DNA of 64,000 nucleotides, taken from assembly GCF_033115175.1 (NCBI RefSeq), contig NC_084850.1, forward strand, positions 107,119,939 to 107,183,938, given 5' to 3'. The translations under genes were made by a program, and so were the position numbers. Shown here in pieces: positions 34,830-46,219 of this stretch (its first letter is position 1; each line of letters begins with the position of its first letter). Below the pieces are notes generated by a model. The model was not told the origin of the DNA, made no database searches, and was given only the letters and a program-made list of their open reading frames with translations. This DNA comes from Lepus europaeus. Taxonomy: Eukaryota > Chordata > Mammalia > Lagomorpha > Leporidae.

Positions 34830-35122
34830 TTTACTTTTTATTTTAGAGGCAGAGAGAGAGAGAGAGAGGAGCAAGCTCCCAAATACTGATCCACATTCCA
34901 AATGCCCACAATGGCCAGGACAAAACTGGGCTGAAGCTGGGAGCTGGGAACTCAATCAGTGTCTCCTACGTAGATGGCAGGGATCCAATTATTTGAGCCA
35001 TCCCCATTGCTTTCCAGGATCTGCATTAGCAGGAAGCTAGAGTCAGGAATCAATCTCAGGTACTCCAGTGTGGGACATGGACCTCCGAACTGGCATCTTA
35101 ACCATGTAACTCCTGCCCCCCA
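34830..35122 (-). mobile_element. Rabbit C-type SINE, old copy
   Basis: Inverted: 'ctttttattttagagg', (AG)n at 34852..34867, 'ccacaatggccagg', 'aggaagctagagtcagg' and a degraded head 'gtaactcctgcccccc'. Confidence 0.88.
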
Positions 35123-36899
35123 TTAATTATAATTATTATTTCCCTGACTTACAATAAGACAGAAGCTTAATTTCAAGAGTTGTCCTAGGGCATAATTCCT
35201 TTCAAGAAACTCAGAATTGCATCTGACTTTGGTGTGACCTTCAACTGGGTCATTTGAAACACTGTCATTTAATTTTATTTTCATAAAATCAAGATGAGCT
35301 GACTTTAAAATGACAAGTCACAGGGCAGCAACAACTTCCTGCTGTTGGGATTTTCGGTGTGCTGCCCCTTCCCTTGTTGCTTAACTTTACCGCCCCCCAC
35401 CTCCAGGAACTCTCTGATAAACTTTCTGACAGTTAAAGCCCTCTGAGAGTGCCACTTGTTTTCTGCTAGGCCCCTGACTCTGCCCTTACTACAGAATTCA
35501 AATTATGTTCAGTGTTCAAGCTCTGCTGACCCAGTTAGGGGGCTTGGGAATGGGTAGTAACAGGCCAAAGTGTTCTTCACAGACACTGGTTCTGGAGCAC
35601 ACGAAGGACAGCCCCGCTGTGTTAAGTTCCGAATGTATCTCATAAGCAACTGGGCATGTGTGCCTGCAGAGTTGCAAAGGCCCTGCACATGGGTTATGCC
35701 TGCTCTTTTCTATACATACAATGGGCGAAAGAGCAAGATGGCACCAGTGGTATAAAAGTAAATCGTAGCCACAAGCCAGATCACGGTAGTATGATGTGCT
35801 AAAAGCAGTTTCTGCAACCATACATTTAAGGTGGTGTTTTAGATGATATATTTGGGGGAAAAAGGGACTCGGCCCTGTGATCTAGCAGAACCCCTCTCAG
35901 AAGAGACAGAATATTTTATTGTCACCAACCAGAGAGATCTCCTGCAAGAAATTAGGGCAACCAAGCATTCTGCTCACCAAAAATCTCCTAGTAATCTCTG
36001 CTGGGAATGCACCCTTTGTGCTTAACACAGGAAACTATGACTTTTATAAGATTTATGTATCAGAGGGTTATCTTTCACAGTACGTTCAACCCCGTCCTTT
36101 GTGGGGTATTGCATGCTCTTTGGGAAGCTGTTACAGCTTATTGGGGGAAAAACAGGTAGTATGATCAAACATATCTGGAAAATACTATTAAACAAAATGA
36201 ACCATTTTTTTTTTCTTCAGAAAAGCTCAGGTTTGATACATTATTGTGCATTGTGCATCTCCAAGCAGGTAATATGGTGTGAGAGTTTTCAACCTGAACA
36301 AAAGAGAAAATACTTTTTGACAAAGGCATTCCCATGAGACTTTGGGCAACAGTCTCCTATGGTTGGAAACATTATAGGTGCTTGGTGGCAGCCAGGGAGG
36401 GACTCTGGAAAAGAGCCAGATTGTAGGCCGGTCTTCAAAGGAAGAATTTCAGTTCCCATCAGTTCTCTGGCTTGTGCTGAACCAAGAACGTGAGTCACTC
36501 TGAAGCTGACCGAATTCCACAGCTTATTGAATTTACTCTGAACACTTCATTTGAAATTTGGCAGCATCCTTGATTGTCGGAGGTTTTTTTTTTTATCTGG
36601 TACAAAAGGTTAGAGAGGAATGCTCCTGTGCAGATCTGGCAGCCCATGGAAGGCTTTTTAATTCACTTTAAAAGGTCTATGTGAGTCCTGCACGTGACAA
36701 GGTCTGTAAAACACACACAACCAGCACAGAAATGAGAGAAACAACTGGAGCCGCTCCAAGGCCATTTCACTAACATCTGGAGAAGGGCAAATTTCTTGTT
36801 TAGAAATTCAAGTTTACAAATTATTACATTTTAAAAAACAAAATAAAGCCTTACTAACCTGAGCTACAGAGAAAATTGAGCCTTTATTCCAACTATTAT
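35123..36899. other. unassigned sequence, no gene seen
   Basis: The longest stretch free of recognisable young repeats in the second quarter of the window. Frames reach 103 codons (35516..35821, minus) without a known motif and overlap frames on the other strand. It could hold conserved non-coding elements, which cannot be judged from one sequence. Confidence 0.5.
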
Positions 36900-37096
36900 T
36901 TAAAGATTTTATTTTTATTTATTTGAAAGACAGAGTTACAGAGAGAGGTAGAGACACAGAGAGACAGAGTTCTTCCATCCACTGGTTCACTCCCTAAATG
37001 GCAGCAATGGCCGGAGCTGGGCCAATCTGAAGTCAGCAGCCAGGAGCTCCTTCTGGGTCTCCCATGCAGGTGCAGGGGCCACAGCGCCAGCCCCTC
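36900..37096 (-). mobile_element. Rabbit C-type SINE, internally deleted
   Basis: Tail and middle are normal ('taaagattttatttttatt' to 'ccatgcaggtgcagggg'), then the sequence jumps straight to 'ccacagcgccagcccc'. About 130 bp of the body, including the B-box region, is missing. Confidence 0.9.
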
Positions 37097-37794
37097 CAAG
37101 TATTTTTTCAGAATAAAAATCGACACTGAGTCTTTTGTACTTAAACGAATGACACACATTACCACTACCACCACCACTGCCACCAGGTCCTCAAGTCTAG
37201 GTAGCACAGGCAGGAGAAGATCATCACAGAAGAGACTATATAAACGATGCCATTAGAGTCACTGTGACCTTAAGACTTAAGTAAACTCCCTCAGGAAAGA
37301 GAAAACTGCAAGAAGTCCTCCTGAGCAAGTCTGGTGTCTCTCTGATGATGAGATGGGGACATGGCATGCTGACACAAGGCTGAAACATTTGCACAACAAC
37401 TCCAAATGAGTCCTTCTGTCTCCCCATTGGTATAGATGGGTAGGCTCTGGTAGTCATTGTGAGGATATTTTTCCTGCCTTGTCCAACCCATCTTGAGAAA
37501 ATGTAGGCATTTAACAAACTGTGTTGTTGTTGAGGATGGAATTTGAAGACTTCAGGTGCTAAAAGAGTTCACTCTGAAATGCTGTTTCAGCCTGCATTCT
37601 CAGCCTTTGGACTGTAGGCTTCATGGGAGGGGGCATAGAAAATCATGAATTCATCCATGGACCAGTTAAATAAATTATATACTTCACACCTGCATGAGCT
37701 ATTAATTTTTTTCAAATTATATATAGGTGCTGCTGTGACAAGTAAAATTAAAAGTCTAAGTAAGTCAATAAAGTGATGTTTTAAATGATCGTAT
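37097..37794. other. unassigned sequence
   Basis: A small CCA/CCACCA run at 37160..37182. A 93-codon minus frame (37236..37517) has no recognisable motif. Nothing else seen. Confidence 0.5.
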
Positions 37795-37808
37795 CTATAA
37801 TATATTTC

Positions 37809-38146
37809 TTTTTTAAAAAAAGATTTATTTATTTATTTGAAAGTCAGTTACACAGAGAGAGGAGAGGCAGAGAGAGGGGGGGGGGGGGTCTTCCATCCAC
37901 TGATTCACTCCCCAGATAGACGCAACAGCCGGAGCTGTGCCGATCTGAAGCCAGGGGCCAGGAGCCTCTTCCAGGTCTCCCACATGGGTACAGGGGCCCA
38001 AGGACTTGGGCCATCTTCTACTGCTTTCCCAGACCATGGCAGAGAGCTGGCTTGGAAGAGGAGCAGCTGGGACTAGAACTGGTGCCCATATGGGACGCCG
38101 GCGCTTCAGGCCAGGGCTTTAATCCACTGCACCACAGCGCCGGCCC
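37809..38146 (-). mobile_element. Rabbit C-type SINE, 14-bp target duplication, G run
   Basis: Complete inverted copy, ending 'ccacagcgccggcccc'. The site 'ctataatatatttc' at 37795..37808 is repeated at 38147..38160 with one change. A run of about 12 G near 37877..37888 interrupts the GA-rich region. Confidence 0.96.
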
Positions 38147-38317
38147 CTATAAAATATTTCCTCAATCAGCGGATACTGAAAGAATAGCTACTGCAGCAGC
38201 TTCCCTAAATACATGATTTTTAAAAAGAAAAAATCTGAAAAGACTGAGAATTGCTGCTCTTATCCTCCCCTTGTTTTAAGTCAAAGCTGCTCCAAAACCT
38301 CCTCACATATAATTTCT

Positions 38318-38632
38318 TTTTTTTTTTATTTGACAAATAGAGTTAGAGAGTGTGAGCGAGAGACAGAGAGAAAGGTCTTCCTTCCGTTGGTTCACCCCCC
38401 AAATGGCCGCCATGGCCGGAGTTGCACCAATCCGTAGCCAGGAGCCAGGTGATTCCTTCCGGTCTCCCATGCAGGTGCAGGGCCCAAGCACTTGGGCCAT
38501 CCTCCACTGCTCTCCCGGGCCACAGCAGAGAGCTGGACTGGAAGAGGAGCAACCGGGACTAGAACCCAGTGCCCATAGGGATGCCGGCACTGCAGGCAGA
38601 GGATTAACCAAGTGAGCCACGGTGCCGGCCCC
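38318..38632 (-). mobile_element. Rabbit C-type SINE, young, without the 24-bp insertion
   Basis: Inverted copy with 'ttccgttggttcacccc' and head 'gccacggtgccggcccc'. It reads 'aaccgggactagaaccc' without the extra unit found in the copies at 15290, 22619 and 31761. A 14-bp target duplication (cacatataatttct, 38304..38317; cacatctgatttct, 38633..38646) is slightly diverged. Confidence 0.96.
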
Positions 38633-38646
38633 CACATCTGATTTCT

Positions 38647-39578
38647 TAAACATCCCTCAAAAGGGGAGGTCTTCAACAGGGTGCATCACTCAGCGAAGAA
38701 CTATTTATGGAATTGAACACCCAGAATTCAGCAGTTGTAGACTACACAGCAATTCACTTATGAGGGGTGTAAGTAACTATAAGTAATTCATGAGTAGTTC
38801 ACAGGCTTCCTGCAAACCTGCTGACAGAGAGCATGACTGTGTGTGTGTGTGTGTGTGTAGGGAAGGGGGAGTGGGCAATCTGGAAGCATATGGAGAGAAT
38901 AACTCTGCCAACTACAGTGAGAACCAGGACTGCCTTCGGGATGCTTCCCACTGCTGACTGGCTAATGTATTAGCAAAGACTGTGTTGGGGACTGCAATTT
39001 CCAAGCAGAGATGGTTTCTGTTGAACCTGCATCAAGACATAGAGTGCTGACATGGAAAAGACCAAAGCTGCACATCAGCAGGTTTCTCTCATAATCACTG
39101 GAAGCTCAGCTGTACTTGTGACCAGCCCAGCTATCCAGCCCCAACTGCCATTTGCCTCAAAGTCAGAAACGGTCCAAGTTATTAGCTAGGATGGAATTAT
39201 CCACCCTGAGATCCTTACTAATTTTCTTACATAACCACAAGGAAATGATTGCTATTAAGTCGCCACTTTGCAATTTTTCCAAAAGGTTATTTTTAATATG
39301 GAATTGTCTGAACCTGAAATGAGACTAAAGCAAATTGAAGTCGTACACATTTAAAACCACAAAGGGAAGGCAATGTTGAGGCAAAGCTGGCAGGCCAGCA
39401 TCACCACTTCCCCCACCCCCCATCCCCTAATTTGCATCTCCTCTTGTTGGACTCAGAGCTGGCACTTGTTTCATTGAACATGACTTCAAAAGTCATTACA
39501 TTTTTTTAAAAAAAAACAAAGGGTTTGTTAACAGAAGAAATGAATCTCATCTTTCTCTCAGAAGTTCTTTGCCTCCTT
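38647..39578. other. unassigned sequence with a (GT)n tract
   Basis: A pure (GT) run at 38837..38858. The rest shows no repeat or exon. Confidence 0.5.
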
Positions 39579-39593
39579 AAAACTACAGCTCAG

Positions 39594-39906
39594 GGGCTGG
39601 AGTTGCTGCAACATAGGTTGGTTAAACTGCTGCCTGCAACCTGTGTACCAGTTGCAGTCCCGGCTGCTCCACTTCCAATCCAGCTTCCTACTAATGCACC
39701 TTGGAAACCAGTGAATGATGGCCCAATTGCTTGGCCCCTGCATCCAAGTGCGAGACCAGGATGGAGTTCTGGGATCCTGGTTTTGACCAGGCCTAGCCCC
39801 AGCTGGGTGGCTATTTGGTGAGTGAATAAGTGGATGAAAAAACTCTCTCTCTCCCTCTCTCTCTCACTCTGCCTTTCAAGTAAGTAAATAAATAAATCTT
39901 TAAAAT
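39594..39906 (+). mobile_element. Rabbit C-type SINE with 15-bp target duplication
   Basis: Body 'gggctggagttgctgc' to 'aagtaaataaataaatc' and an A-rich tail. The site 'aaaactacagctcag' (39579..39593) recurs as 'aaaactaaagcccag' (39907..39921). Confidence 0.93.
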
Positions 39907-39921
39907 AAAACTAAAGCCCAG

Positions 39922-40249
39922 TCTTATTTATATTTATTTTTATAAATAAATTTTACAAATATATAATGAAAATATGTTAATATAGATAGACTTATAAATA
40001 CATATTATAAATAAAATGAACATCAGTTTATTTATACGTATTTTCCTCTATGTTTAAAGGAGTGATGGTAGTCATCTAACTACATATTATACATAAACTG
40101 ACCTTAAATATGGATTCAAATGCTATTAGCCAGGGTTTCCCAGCTCAGTTTCTAAGAGTTTCCAGTAAGGCTCTCTAGTCACAAAGCATTTTCTGTGTCT
40201 AGACTCAGCACTGACATTGAACGCTAGAGGCACACTCCCACTTCAAGGC
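39922..40249. other. AT-rich low-complexity and unassigned sequence
   Basis: 39925..40040 is almost pure A/T with 'tataaataaa'-type units. The remainder is unassigned. Confidence 0.6.
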
Positions 40250-40640
40250 ATATGATTGCTCTTGCTTCTCCTGGGCCTGGAAATTTCCTCCCCCTAATTC
40301 TCTGCCCAGTTATCCCCCTCATCTCCTCCAAAACTTGGTTCCAGTGTCACTTCAGTCTCCCTTGACCACCCTACTTACAGCCGCAACCTGCCTGCCACCT
40401 TCCCCAGTGCTACCTATCTCCCCTAATTTGTTTTTCTCTACAACACTTTTAACCCTGATATAATGTGTAATTTCTGTACTCTTTGATGGCTATTCTCATT
40501 CCCTTTCTCTCTCCCCACCCCATAGCAGAATCCAAGCTCCAAGAGGACAACAATCTGCATCTGTTTTCTCCACTGCCATATTCCTAGCATGTGGACCCAT
40601 GCTGAGCACATTGTAGATGATCAGTCCGTGTTTGTTGGGA
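40250..40640 (+). repeat. LINE-2 3' end
   Basis: Sense L2 3' end: 'gcctggaaatttcctcc', 'ccagtgtcacttcagtc', 'ccctaatttgtttttctc', 'gcagaatccaagctccaag', 'tctgttttctccactgcc' and 'catgtggacccatgctgag'. Confidence 0.75.
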
Positions 40641-40962
40641 GAGGAGAGGAGAAACAGGCGATGACAGACTAAAGAGGCATAAAAGACCAAAAGTTATGTC
40701 CTAGGTATTTTCTAAATCTTTCAAATTCTCCATATGCTACCTATTCAGTACAGAGACTAACTAGCAAAGGGAAAGCTTGTTGAATAATTTCACTTTGTAT
40801 CATGTTGTTGTGAAACCAAGCCTACCTGTAACAACATTTGTGAGTGAGACTTGATTCAGTTGCTAAAATCATAGGTACAAGGGAATGGTCTAGAACTAAA
40901 CAGGTGGTTTTTAGACTTTAGCTAGACTTTAGCTAGCATCAGAATCCCCTGGAGTTGAGGGA

Positions 40963-41278
40963 GGGGTGCGGCCACTGAGTATTTAGCATAGCAATGAAGA
41001 TACTGCTCAGGATTCTTGTATCCCATATCTTACATCGAAATCCCTGGGTTCAATCCCCAGCTGTGGCTCCTGATTTGTTTCTTGTTAATTCAGACCCTGG
41101 GAAGCTGTAGTGGTGACCCAAGCCATTGGATGCCTGCCAACCAACTGGGAGATCTCAGTTGAGTTTCTGGCTCACAGCTTTGGCCCTGGGCCAGCCCTGA
41201 CCACTATGGGCATTTGGGTAGTGAACCAGCAGAGAAAAGAGCACTCTTTCTCTCTCCTTTTCATATAAATAGATTTTC
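40963..41278 (+). mobile_element. Rabbit C-type SINE, old copy, beside an L1 tail
   Basis: Diverged body: 'tagcatagcaatgaagat', 'ccctgggttcaatcccc', 'tgaccactatgggcatttg', ending 'ttcatataaatagattttc'. It lies between MER5A and the tail end of the L1, so it probably inserted at the L1 A-rich tail. Confidence 0.85.
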
Positions 41279-41860
41279 AAATAACTTTTATTTATATAAG
41301 GTGAACAAGTTTCATGTATTTCATATATACAGATTTAGCAACATAGTGATACTTCCCGCCCTCCCACCCACCCATGCTCCCAACCCCTCCTCCTCCTCCT
41401 TCTTTTCTTATTATTCCTTTTGATTTTTTTAAATTAATAACATACTTTCAGTTTATTTTATAATTACAAGCCTAACTCTGCTAAGTGAAGAAGTCAACAA
41501 ATAGAAGAAACACCACTCTTCTTCAACAGTGGAGACAAGGATTGTAAACAATAATCAAATCTCAAAACATCAATTTCACTCATACACATTACATTTGTTT
41601 CTACTCTATTAGTTAAAACAGATCAGGAAAACATATGATATTTGTTTTTTGTGGACTGATTTATTTCACTAAGTATAATGGTTTCTAGTCACATCCATTT
41701 TTCTTTGCAAAAGACAAGATTTCATTCTTTTTTTGCCTGAGTAGTATTCCATAGTGTATATAGACCACATTATCTTTATCCAGTCATCCGTTGATGGACA
41801 TCTGGATTGATTCCATATCTTAGCCATTGTGAATTGAGTTGCAATAAACATGAGAGGTAA
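41279..41860 (-). mobile_element. Lagomorph L1 3' end, older subfamily
   Basis: Inverted L1: tail 'aataacttttatttatat', a C-rich block (41350..41400), then ORF2 3' coding remnants such as 'gagtagtattccatagtg', 'ccagtcatccgttgatgg' and 'tgcaataaacatgagag'. Stops interrupt the ORF2 part. Confidence 0.85.
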
Positions 41861-42224
41861 GAAAAAGAATCCCCTTGGGGTGGGGGCTTGCTAAAGCACA
41901 TAGTGCTAGGTCCACCCACACAATTTCTGATTCCACAGGTCTGGGATAGGATGCAAGAATGTGCATTTCTAACAAACACACTGGTGATATTGACATTGCT
42001 GATCTGGGGACCATGCTCTGAGGATCACTCGCCTAGACATTTCAGAGTGAACAAAGGTCAGTCATTGCTGTTTTCTCATGCATTTTTCTCTGTGTAGCTT
42101 TCAGCAGGAACCAATGTTATTTTCTCTTCTTTCTACTTCTGGAAATAAACATACATTAACACAGTTTGAATATCTTCAGACTTCATTTCAGTATTTAACT
42201 TTTACCTGTCTAGCTGTTTAAAAT

Positions 42225-42548
42225 TGTATTTTTTTAATTTACTTGAAAGGCAGAGAGACAGAAACAGAGGCAGAGACAGAGAGAGCCCCCATTCACTGGT
42301 CCACTCCCTCAAATGCCTGCAAAAGACAGGACTGAGTAAGGCTGAAGTCAGGAGCCTGAAACGCAATCCTGGTCTCCCATGTGGGTTCCAAGAACCCAAA
42401 TACTTGAACCAACACCTGCTGCCTTCCAGGGAGCACATTAGCAGGAATCTGGAGTCGGAAACAGAGCCGGCACTTGAACCCAGGCACTCTGATAGGGGTT
42501 TCAGGCAACCCAAAGTAGTGTTGTAACTACTGTGCCAAAAGCCCACCC
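42225..42548 (-). mobile_element. Rabbit C-type SINE, old copy
   Basis: Inverted: 'tatttttttaatttacttg', 'gcagagacagagagagccc', 'ccaacacctgctgcc', 'gcaggaatctggagtcgg' and a degraded head 'tgccaaaagcccaccc'. Frames of 100-127 codons on both strands are SINE-derived. Confidence 0.88.
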
Positions 42549-42867
42549 TTACACATCTAGCTTTACACAGAAAGAAGAGGAACAAATAAAAGGACTAGTC
42601 AGCCAGCTCAGCAGGCAAGTAAAGGAAAGACCTTTTAATTGGGCTCCTTTTGAATTTTCTGCATCCTTTCTTTCCACTGTCAGCTCCGTGCCACACAAGT
42701 ACCTTCAATGTGAGATGGTCTGGTTCACCCTGGAAATGCCACATGTCAGCTCTCTGAGTCTTGTCAAATGAAAGGCTCTTCCTCCTTTCCCTGGTTAGAA
42801 GACACTTTTGAGTCCCACACCAAAGACCCTCAGCACCCTCTGATTTTGACTGTGGCAGATTGTGTCT
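42549..42867. other. unassigned sequence
   Basis: No repeat or exon recognised. Confidence 0.45.
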
Positions 42868-43590
42868 GCTCTGGTTTGGATATGCTGTATCCCCACCAAA
42901 ACTAATGTTGAGGCTTGGTTCCCCATGCAGATGCTGAGAGGTTGCGGGACCATTAAAATATAATTAGGTCATGAGGGTTCCCCCTTATTAAGTGATAAAT
43001 GTGACTCCCATGAGAATAAGTTAGTTATTGTATGAGTGGGCTGTTACAAAGCAGGTCAGCTCCTTTTTAAAAAATACTCAGGTTTTTTTTTAAAAAAAGA
43101 TTGAATAGTAGGAGAGAGACAAACACAGAGAGATCATCCATCCTCAAATGCCTACAACAGCCAGGGTTGAGGCAGGCTAAAGCCAAGAGCCAGGAATTCC
43201 ACTCCGGTCTCCTACAAAAGTGGCAGGGACCCAAGCACTAGAGTCACCACCTGCTGCCTCCCAGGGTGTGTACTAGCAGGAAGCAAGATGGGAAGCAGAT
43301 CCAGGACTCAATCCCTGGCCCTCTGGCATAGGGCTATGGGATGCTGTGCCACAATGCTTGCCTCTAGGTCAGCTCCTTTGTCTCCTCTCTCAGCTGCTCC
43401 TTCTGTACACACCCATGGCCCTTTCCACGTTTTCTGCCAGGACACGAGTACCAAGTGGCTTTCATGAGAAACCAAGGAAGCACTGGTGCTGTGCTCTAGG
43501 ACTTCCAGAACCATAAGCCAACATAAACCTGCTTCCTTTATAGCTTCCGCAGTGTCTAGTATGTTGTTACGGGAACAGAAAGTGAAGTAA
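42868..43590 (+). repeat. MaLR (MST/MLT1-like) LTR split by a SINE
   Basis: Sense LTR: 'ctctggtttggatatgctg', 'ctaatgttgaggcttgg', 'aattaggtcatgaggg' and 'gaataagttagttattg'. After the SINE it goes on with 'ctcagctgctcc', 'ctaggacttccagaacc' and 'ataagccaacataaacc'. The SINE and its 14-bp target duplication lie between the halves. No internal viral genes. Confidence 0.75.
43067..43365 (-). mobile_element. C-type SINE with exact 14-bp target duplication
   Basis: Inverted old copy. The LTR stretch 'aggtcagctccttt' stands at 43053..43066 and again, unchanged, at 43366..43379. This gives exact borders and shows the SINE entered an already present LTR. Confidence 0.95.
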
Positions 43591-44029
43591 GAGAGGGTGT
43601 TTGCAAGCTGCCCAGAAACCCATTGCAAGGGCTGCTCCGATTTTCTGCATTAGAGTACTCACAGGAACCTTGGCAAATTTCCCAGTTTATGCACAGAACA
43701 GCAGTGAGCCTTGAGTCACTAGTGTCTCTAGGGATAATCCTTAAGTAACTGGGGACAGTAGCATATAGATAAATAACCCCCAATGTCCTGTGCTCTGGTG
43801 AGATAAATCAGCCACATTCTACGCACTCCTCAAACATCCCCAGAGGAACTGATCCCCGGTTGCTTATAGCAGTAACCAGCTTGATGTCACACTTTTATTG
43901 GCCCTTTTCCTTTCTTATTTTACTCCTCCTACTCCTTCACTCTCTGTATCTACAATTACCGTCCTAATAAAACTATCTGCACTTGAATCCTCCTTGTAGA
44001 CTCTGCTTCCAGGAAAACCAATCCAATAC
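43591..44029. other. unassigned, possible LTR 3' end
   Basis: The last 150 bp have an LTR-like pattern: pyrimidine-rich, AATAAA at 43966..43971, then 'actctgcttccaggaa'. I could not place it in a family. Confidence 0.35.
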
Positions 44030-44345
44030 ACAGTTGGTGCCCTGCATCCATAGGTTCTTTGTCAGTGGCTTCAATCAACTGTGCATTGAAAATATTTGGA
44101 AAAAGAAAACTACATCTGTATTGAACATGTACTCACATTTATTGCTTGCCAATATTCCCTAATCAATACAATATAGCAGCTAGTATATAGTATTTACATT
44201 GTATTAGGCATTATAAGTAACCTAGGGATGACTGAAATTATACTAAAGGATGTATATAGGTTCTCTGCAAATACTACACCATTTTATATAAGGGACTGGA
44301 GCATAAAGAGATTTGGGAATCTGTAGGGTATCCTGGTGCCAGTCA
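44030..44345 (-). mobile_element. MER2-like Tigger DNA transposon
   Basis: Inverted element: starts 'cagttggtgccctgcatcc', continues 'ttcaatcaactgtgc', 'tgtattgaacatgtac', 'tattaggcattataag', 'caaatactacaccattttat', ends 'ggtatcctggtgccagtc'. These follow the well-known 'cagtatccatgggg' family. It is non-autonomous, without transposase. Confidence 0.75.
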
Positions 44346-45381
44346 CCTAGGAATACCCAGGGAACACTGCACTCTCTTAGATTGGGTTCCTTGGAAGCTG
44401 ACCCTCAGACAGAGAGTCGTATACAGAAGCTGTCTTGGGGAGAGACCTCAGGAGCTTCACCTGGAAGCAGGTGAGGAAGGTGGAAGTGATCTGCAAGGTG
44501 GTTGCAACGAAGACCTCAGCCAGTCCTAACAGGGCCCTCTGGAGCTGGCATGACCCCTCAGCGTTGTTACAAACAGAGGCAGGGGCTGAGCCAGTCATTG
44601 CCCACCCACAGTGGATATTCCCAGCCACAGAGGCACGAGTGTGCTGGCCCTGGGATGAGCACTACCGTGTCCACGACAACCTTCTCCAGCCCTGCAAGTT
44701 CAAAGGTCTTTGTCTATCTCCTACAGCCAGTTTTTACTCACAGAGGGAAATCCCCCCAATGGACTTGGTGCATAGAAAAAAAAATGTTACATTTGGCATA
44801 CTGAGTAAATATGTTAATGAAATCTAAAATCACAAGTGTTAAAAACTGGCTACAAGGTGCTAAACTTAAGTGCTCATATATAATTAAATTCCATCAGCAA
44901 AGTGAAGTTATACTCAAAACATCCTTTCTCAAAAGGGTTTCTCTTCCAAGCTGTGGTGTTTGGGGTTGTGGATTTTTTTTTCCCCACGCATGAGTTGAAG
45001 ACAAAAGTGTCCGTCAACTCGCTTGTAATAAAAGGGCAATTAAAACATCCTGGATCCGGTATGACTAACGGGTAAGAGCCTTAGTGCTCCTGAAAATACT
45101 CCACTAATTACAGTCTCATTTAGTGGCAGGCCCAAACAAAAGCGAGCTACCTCATTTTTCAGATTTAAATAAGGAGCTTTCAGTCCTTTAAGAACTCTCT
45201 GTGGGAGCAGGGACGCATGATCTCCTGCATCTCACAGTCTGTCAAGGAAACCTCCAGAGTCACCGTCCTTTCTAGGAATGAAGTGTGACCCTGATTCCCT
45301 CAAACACACGTCTCTCCCGGGATAGCAGGATGGAGACACCATGGATGTGCTGCTTCCTGAAATCGACTCCTTTTTCAATGA
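44346..45381. other. unassigned sequence, possible old LTR
   Basis: 44380..44700 has the look of an LTR ('gggttccttggaagctgac', 'ccctcagacagagagtcg'), but the family is not clear to me. Frames of 83-130 codons overlap each other on both strands and show no motif. Nothing recognised from 44800 to 45381. Confidence 0.4.
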
Positions 45382-45660
45382 ATTTTTTCCTGAGATAATT
45401 GTAGAATCACAAACAGTTTTAGAAAAATAATATAGTGAGACCTCATGTCCCCTTTATTCCATTTTCCCCAAAAGTGACAACTTGCAGAATTATAGCTCAG
45501 TGTCACAACCAGGATGGTTGCATTGATACAATCCATCTGTTGTATTCAGATCATCGCAATTTTACTTGTGTTCATGTGTATCTGTGTGCTTAGCTTGAAT
45601 ACAATTTTTCCCACTACTTCTATCCCCTCTCCACCCTCTCTCTGTCTCACAACCGCCTCT

Positions 45661-45987
45661 TTTTTTTTTTTTAAAGATTTTTCTATTTATTTGAAAGGCA
45701 GAGATACAGAGAGAGAGAGAGAGAGAGATCTTCCATCTGCTGGTTCACTCCCCAAATGGCCACAATGGCTGGGGCTGGGCCAGGCCAAAGTCAGGAGCCA
45801 AGAGCTTCTTCCAAGTCTCCCACATAGGTGCAGGGGCCTAAGCACTTGGGCCATCTTCCACTGCTTTTCCCAAGCCATTAGCAAGGAGCTGGATAGGAAG
45901 TAGAGCAGCTGAGACTTGAACCGGCACCCATCTGGGATGCCGGCACTGCAGGCAGAGGCTTAACCTTTTATGCCACAGTGCCGACCC
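45661..45987 (-). mobile_element. Rabbit C-type SINE inside L1
   Basis: Complete inverted copy with a 13-T tail, a (GA)n block (45708..45729) and head 'ccacagtgccgacccc'. The flanks share 'cacaacc' (45648..45654, 45988..45994), part of the target duplication. Confidence 0.95.
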
Positions 45988-46219
45988 CACAACCCTAGTT
46001 CTTAAACTGGGGCAACCATTAATTTGTTCTCCATTTCTAAAATGATATTTCAAAAACATTACATGCACAAAATCACACAGTATGTAACCTTTTAGAATTG
46101 CCCTTTTTCACAGAATGTAATTCCCTGTTAATTCATCCAAGTTGTTGCAATAACAGAAGCTCTTTCCTTATTATTGCTGAGTAGTGTTCGATGGCATGGA
46201 TGTGCCATAGTTTAACCAT

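Larger units (their letters stand above)
40906..42035 (+). mobile_element. MER5A-like hAT element split by L1 and SINE
   Basis: Left part 40906..40962: 'ggtttttagactttagc' to 'atcagaatcccctgg', with an 11-bp tandem duplication at 40912..40933. Right part 41866..42035: 'gattccacaggtctggg', 'gtgcatttctaacaaac', 'gatctggggaccatgc' and 'tgaggatcactc'. Joined, the two parts follow the non-autonomous hAT element MER5A. The site 'agaatcccctgg' (40941..40952) recurs as 'agaatccccttgg' (41866..41878) beyond the inserted L1, the L1 target duplication. Confidence 0.75.
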
